Shown here piece by piece: positions 59,786-64,000 of a stretch of 64,000 bases of DNA. Position numbers and translations under genes: made by a program. The stretch comes from Phylloscopus collybita (Eukaryota; Chordata; Aves; Passeriformes; Phylloscopidae): NCBI GenBank assembly GCA_027886175.1, contig JAJNNQ010000010.1:2457001-2521000 (forward strand), given 5' to 3'. The notes under the pieces were generated by a model. That model was given only the letters and a program-made list of their open reading frames with translations. It was not told the origin of the DNA and did not search any database. Positions within the stretch are counted from its first letter, which is position 1, and the number at the start of each line of letters is the position of its first letter.

Positions 59786-59891
59786 GAATTGCTTACCTAG
59801 GAGGTGTCTGCAGTGCCAAGAGAAAATGTGTTCTTGCTGAAGACAACGGTCTCAATCTGGCTTTCACAATTGCACATGAACTTGGGCACAA
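59786..59891 (+). CDS. ADAMTS17: ADAMTS17 exon 8: zinc-binding helix HELGH
   Basis: Encodes the rest of G344, residues 345-378 and two bases (AA) of codon 379. [20 protein letters not shown] is followed by [20 protein letters not shown] at 374-378 supplies two zinc-ligand histidines (H374, H378) and the catalytic glutamate E375 of the HExxHxxGxxHD motif. The third histidine and following Asp fall in the next exon, outside the window. C352 and C358 are conserved. The split codon AA must become Asn or Lys; family knowledge predicts Asn (HELGHN). The acceptor is TTTTTGTTGCAG and the donor CACAA then GTAAGG. It is 106 nt, phase 1 to 2. Confidence 0.97.
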
Positions 59892-62800
59892 GTAAGGACT
59901 TGTCCTTCTGTTTCCTTCTTTACTTTTGCCACTGCAGGGTACTTTTATTTAAAGCCAGACAAGTGCAATTACTAGTGTGGTGTGTTTGTTATGATTTCAT
60001 AAATGTAGCACATTGATATATAACTTCATTTTCAGGAGGTATTTGTGTAAATACCCATTTTAGCACACATAAATCTTTCTAGTTGATCTTCCACTGTTTT
60101 CAGCTCTCTCTACTGATTGAGTTGCACAAAGAGGCCTCAATCTCTTAAATGATTGACAGTAATAAAGACAAATTCTGCTTTTCTTTACTGTGTAGAATAG
60201 GTCCACAAAACCAACATGAGCTTCAAAATCTTTGAACTTGCTAAGTTTTCTCTGAAGTTCAGGTGTCTGTGTCAAGGACTTGAATAGTTAAATAGTTTGG
60301 TAATGGTTTCATCTCTGCATGTGAAGTAATCTGTAGTGACTGAAATGGTAAACATCAGTATTTTGGAAATGCCCTTAGGCAGAATTATTTGATCAACAGA
60401 AAGAAATCCTATAACTTGATTTATCAGCTCAATCACACCTAAGTAAGACACTTTGAACATGCTGGAAAAAGCAGGAAAGAACGTGATAAGTCCTGGTCAG
60501 ACAGAACTTTGCAGAATGAGATTACTGGGTACTTTCTGCAGGTGACTTTGGAGACTCTTTAAAGCTGCCTATAAATATCTCATGGGCAGAAAAAACCAAA
60601 ATTGACTGGAAGAGTCAGCTGCATCCTCTTAATGCAGAGTTAACCAAAGGTCAGCTCCACATTCCCTGCTCTCCAGGCCCAGTGTCACTGCACTTACTCA
60701 TAATACTGATGAGCTTTCCCCCCTTTCCATTGACATCACTTTGGTTGCAATGGCACAGTCAGGCTGTGGAAGGTACCACAGAATTAGGCCAGGAACAAAG
60801 TTATACAAGGGGCAGAACTGTGCTTAAGGGGTTTTCAAGCACTCCTGGATGTAAGGTGGGAAATCCCACCTTTGTTGCTGTAGTAAGAAGTTGTGCCTGA
60901 GTTTTTTCTGCACCCTTCCTACAGCTCATGTGCCTGGTGTATCTTCCTTTCCTGCAGTAAGAAGTATTTCACAGCCAAGTCAGAGCCAATGGAGCGTGTT
61001 CAGGTTTTGGCCAATCTCATTCCATGACAAATAATTGCTTTATGGCAATGTATTTCAAAGTTTCATGGAGGATATTTAGGTTACCTACCAAAAATGAATC
61101 TCCTGTTCACCCTCCAGTGACACCAAAGGTAACTGAGCCAAACCGAGGGTGGTTTCAGCAGAAATGAAGGACATTTGGTTTTGGTTTTATTTAGATTGCA
61201 TGCCAAGATGTTAAACTGAGCCTAAACTTAATAACAAATTAACCTGTGGGTAATGCTAAGGGAAATTCAGCACTCATCTTTGGATGGGCCAAGAGCAAGA
61301 GGGAAAAAATACTTGAGCTGCAGAAAATCCAGCTGTGTGAAAGAGTGAGACTGGTCTGCCCTGGTGTTTGCCAAGTTTCTCAGCAGAGCTGACAAGCTTC
61401 CTTCTAATAATGCCTTGCAAAAAAAAAAAAAATCCCCATCATAAATAGGGGATGTAATGCTTTTAGATACAGCTCTCCATCTGTTCAGAAAATTGCAAAC
61501 TCCATTTTCTTTTCTGAAGGCAGTTTTGGTGGTAAGACCATACTTTCTTTCCTCTGCTGGTTTTCTTTCTTTGCCTTCATCTTGGAAAACTATTTCAAGA
61601 GTACTTGAGGGGTCTGGGGGTCTGTAAGGGCCAGTTTGGGGACCCAAGGCATCTGGGTGATGTGGCTCTGGGAGGGCACAGGAGCCAGGAGGGCTCTAGC
61701 TGAAGGTTGTAGAAGCTGTTGGGAGGATTCTGCTGCCACAAGTGTTTGGGGACATGTTCCAGTTTATCTTACTCCACAAGGAGCTGCAATTCCCTGCCAC
61801 TCACACATTGGGGCAAACCCTTCTGCCCCTCTGCCTTGCCTCCAGCAGCACAATCAACCCCCAGTGTTGCCAAATCAAAACAGACGGGAGGAAATGCCAT
61901 CTCTGTCACCCCCCAACCTCAGCATCAAAATCACCCCTCTGTGAGCATCAAAATCATCCCTCTGTGAGCATCAAAATCACCCCTCTGTGCTGTCACCCAC
62001 CAGTGACCTGGCTGCTAATTTCAACCTCTGAGCAGTTGACTGGTGCCTTTCTGGAGGCCAACAGCAATCTTTTCATTGACTTTACAAGGTGTCAGGCCTT
62101 ATTCTTCTGGTGTTGAACTGCAGTAAGATGCTCTAAGCAGTCCTGTTTCAGCACATCTTGTGCAAATAGAAGAATTCTTTGCAGACTTTACTTAAAAACT
62201 CAGTTTTCGAGTGAAATGTAAGGAAACCCATTGCAGATATGAAGACAGTGAAGCTGAGCTGAGCTTTAAAAATTAAAACCAAGGAGAACTAGGTGCAAGT
62301 TTCTTAATTTAAAACAAAATCCAATAAAAACTTACATCCATATTGGCAAAAATAGAAATTTTGGAGAGCCATAATTTTGAGCTTTATTGAAGTCTGATTT
62401 CCTTATGAGTGTAGAAAAGCTGAGATTTATTATTCTTTCCTTAAGACTAACAAATGTCTGTGGAGATCACAAGCCCAGTTTGGCATTCACAGATAGTTTC
62501 TGATGTGGACTTTGGAAAAAGTGAATGGATTACTAATTGATGTGTCAGATTCCTAATCTGCCACTAATGTCATTTGGACTGACTGCAAAAAACACTATTC
62601 CGGACAGCTGCACTGTGAAAACATGGAGACACCATTAAATAGGTCCATTAGGATGAAATAGTTCCTATGAAAAGTTGAAGGATGAAAGTTCATCTTCAGG
62701 TTTAACCTGTGGAGTTGTTGCTTGATGATGGGGTGAGAGACATGACTTTTGTATTTAAATCTTCAAGTCTGTACTGATGGTTTTGGTCCATGGACACAAA

Positions 62801-64000
62801 GGGAACATCCATCTGTATTTAGATATAATTTTTTCTACAAAGGATCCAGGAGAAGAATCTTGCTGTTACAAAAAGGTAACAGGCAGGGAGCCCAGTGAAT
62901 GTGTACTGAGGCTGCAAATCATAAACTTCTACCCACACAAGACAGGACCCTCAGCAAGCCTTGTTCCTTCAGTCAGCTGGGTCAGTAGTGAATGTCTTTT
63001 AAAACAGCACACTTGAGTGCAACCACAGTTTGTTGGATTTTATCCAGGGTTTGCTGGGTGGAGTCCTGACCTACGTGGAAGGGAAGACCCAGAGATCACA
63101 GTGGTCACTGAAGTCTTAAAATGTACAAGTCTGAGGTCTTCATATTATAAACATAATATGAACACTGAGCATTTCTTACTCTCATCTTCCTTTAGAATTG
63201 CAGGGCAAGTCTATCAGTAAAAGCTTAAAAGTGCCCTACTTTTGTCCTTTTGATCCTTTTGTCACCAGGATCCTGCCTGGTGCTTCCCTCCTCCTCTGCC
63301 TCCATGAACTGCACCAGTGTGAGGCTGAGCTGAGATTCACACCCCAAAGACCACCCTGAACAACTGACTTGGAGAAAAACAGTGCCACTTCCCCCCCTCC
63401 TAGTTCTCTCTTTGCCTACAGCAGTGACTTTGTTACCATTTTCAAGTCCTTCTCCAAAGAAAAAGTCAAATAAGTTTTTTGAAACAAAAGCTGGGATTCA
63501 TCCGTATCTCCGTTATCCCGAACGGAGCGGGGTGGGCTGCAGCCAGTGGTTTTTCAGGACAACAATGCCAGCTTTGTTGCCATTCCTGTTTCTTTCAACA
63601 GCCTCAGCTTTCCTGTTGTGGGACGAGGGCAGGCTTGGGTGAGGAGGGAAGATTCCCATTCATGAGCCAGCGGAACCTGGCACAGCCTGGATGGGGAGAG
63701 AGCAGCCCGAGGTGGTGTGGCTGGGAGCCACGCTGGGGCAGATGCCCTTAGGAAAGGGGATTAAAATCAACTGACAATAAGCAAGGAGCTGGCTCTTGCC
63801 AACAGCCTGAAACCACATGGCCTCAAACTTGAAGCTGAAACAGATGAGGACAAAAACGAGTCCAAAGGTAAAAAGCCCACAATGCACAAACCAAACAGCT
63901 CAGGGTTTGGAATCAGACAAGAGAAAGGTTTGGAACCAGCAGGTTTCTCTCCAGTGTGCTTATTTGCTTTAGATGTTAGGTATTGATAGCTGTAGCTTGG
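59892..64000 (+). other. Intron 8, partial (at least 4.1 kb, runs off the window)
   Basis: No sequence matching the next ADAMTS17 exon (expected to start with LGMNHD-like residues) was found, so the intron extends beyond 64000. It contains an A14 tract at 61419-61432 and a 23-bp tandem repeat at 61921-61989. The short open frames here do not resemble known proteins. Confidence 0.8.
61921..61989. repeat. 23-bp tandem repeat, three copies
   Basis: AGCATCAAAATCACCCCTCT plus GTG recurs at 61921, 61944 and 61967, with a single C/T difference in the second copy (ATCATCCC) and a changed end in the third. It is a small, young triplication. Confidence 0.95.

Larger units (their letters stand above)
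586..64000 (+). other. ADAMTS17: ADAMTS17 gene, 5' part (exons 1-8; continues past window end)
   Basis: Eight exons (586-655, 1258-1592, 10667-10832, 21609-21781, 30489-30572, 30895-31052, 37179-37222, 59786-59891) join with matching phases (1,0,1,0,0,2,1,2) into 378 codons plus 2 nt with no stop. The protein reads signal peptide, prodomain, convertase site RERR (205-208), then a reprolysin-type metalloprotease domain up to HELGH (374-378). Stretches such as [33 protein letters not shown] and [20 protein letters not shown] identify ADAMTS17 rather than ADAMTS19 or other paralogues, by my recall of the family. ADAMTS17 is a secreted matrix protease of about 1,100 residues, so roughly one third is here. 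The sequence after HELGHN (expected GxxHD) is absent, so exon 9 lies beyond 64000. The gene has typical long introns; intron 7 is about 22.6 kb. Confidence 0.95.

Noticed and set aside
59892..64000. Search for ADAMTS17 exon 9 (GMNHD-type sequence)
   Set aside because: No frame in this interval encodes the expected residues after HELGHN, so the exon is taken to be outside the window.
1..64000. tRNA or rRNA genes, CRISPR arrays, prophage or viral genes, intact LTR elements
   Set aside because: None of their characteristic sequences were seen on either strand; the window is a typical vertebrate gene with long introns.

Overview
This is vertebrate, and almost certainly avian, genomic DNA. It holds one recognisable gene, the 5' part of ADAMTS17, on the + strand. 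I identified it by stitching eight coding exons together with GT/AG splice sites and consistent phases. The result is an open frame of 378 codons plus 2 nt that runs from the signal peptide to the catalytic zinc-binding HELGH. The downstream family sequence (rest of the catalytic domain, disintegrin-like domain, TSP1 repeats, PLAC) is not in the window, so the gene continues beyond base 64000. Bird origin is inferred from CR1 LINE remnants (about 43.67 and 53.33 kb), sparse repeats, compact GC-rich 5' minisatellites and an only weakly preserved MIR-type SINE. A passerine is possible, but I cannot prove it from this sequence.

Layout. 1-585: GC-rich CpG-island promoter with a 38-bp minisatellite, an E-box and two CCAAT plus GC-box modules. 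586-655: exon 1 (signal peptide). 1258-1592: exon 2 (prodomain). 1592-2077: a 37-bp minisatellite that starts exactly at the exon 2/intron 2 junction and repeats the splice donor. 10667-10832: exon 3. 21609-21781: exon 4 (furin-type site and start of the metalloprotease). 30489-30572 and 30895-31052: exons 5 and 6. 37179-37222: exon 7. 59786-59891: exon 8 (zinc motif). The rest is intron, about 97% of the window, mostly unique AT-rich sequence with short tandem repeats, poly-A/T tracts and a few transposon fossils.

How it works together. The exons encode a secreted zymogen: signal peptide, a prodomain with two basic convertase-type clusters, then the N-terminal two thirds of a reprolysin-type catalytic domain. 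Known ADAMTS17 is an extracellular-matrix protease linked to fibrillin microfibrils; human loss causes a Weill-Marchesani-like syndrome. I found no second protein-coding gene, no tRNA or rRNA, no intact transposon and no virus-like gene. The most unusual item is the splice-site-bearing minisatellite at the start of intron 2. I saw no clear novel multi-gene system.
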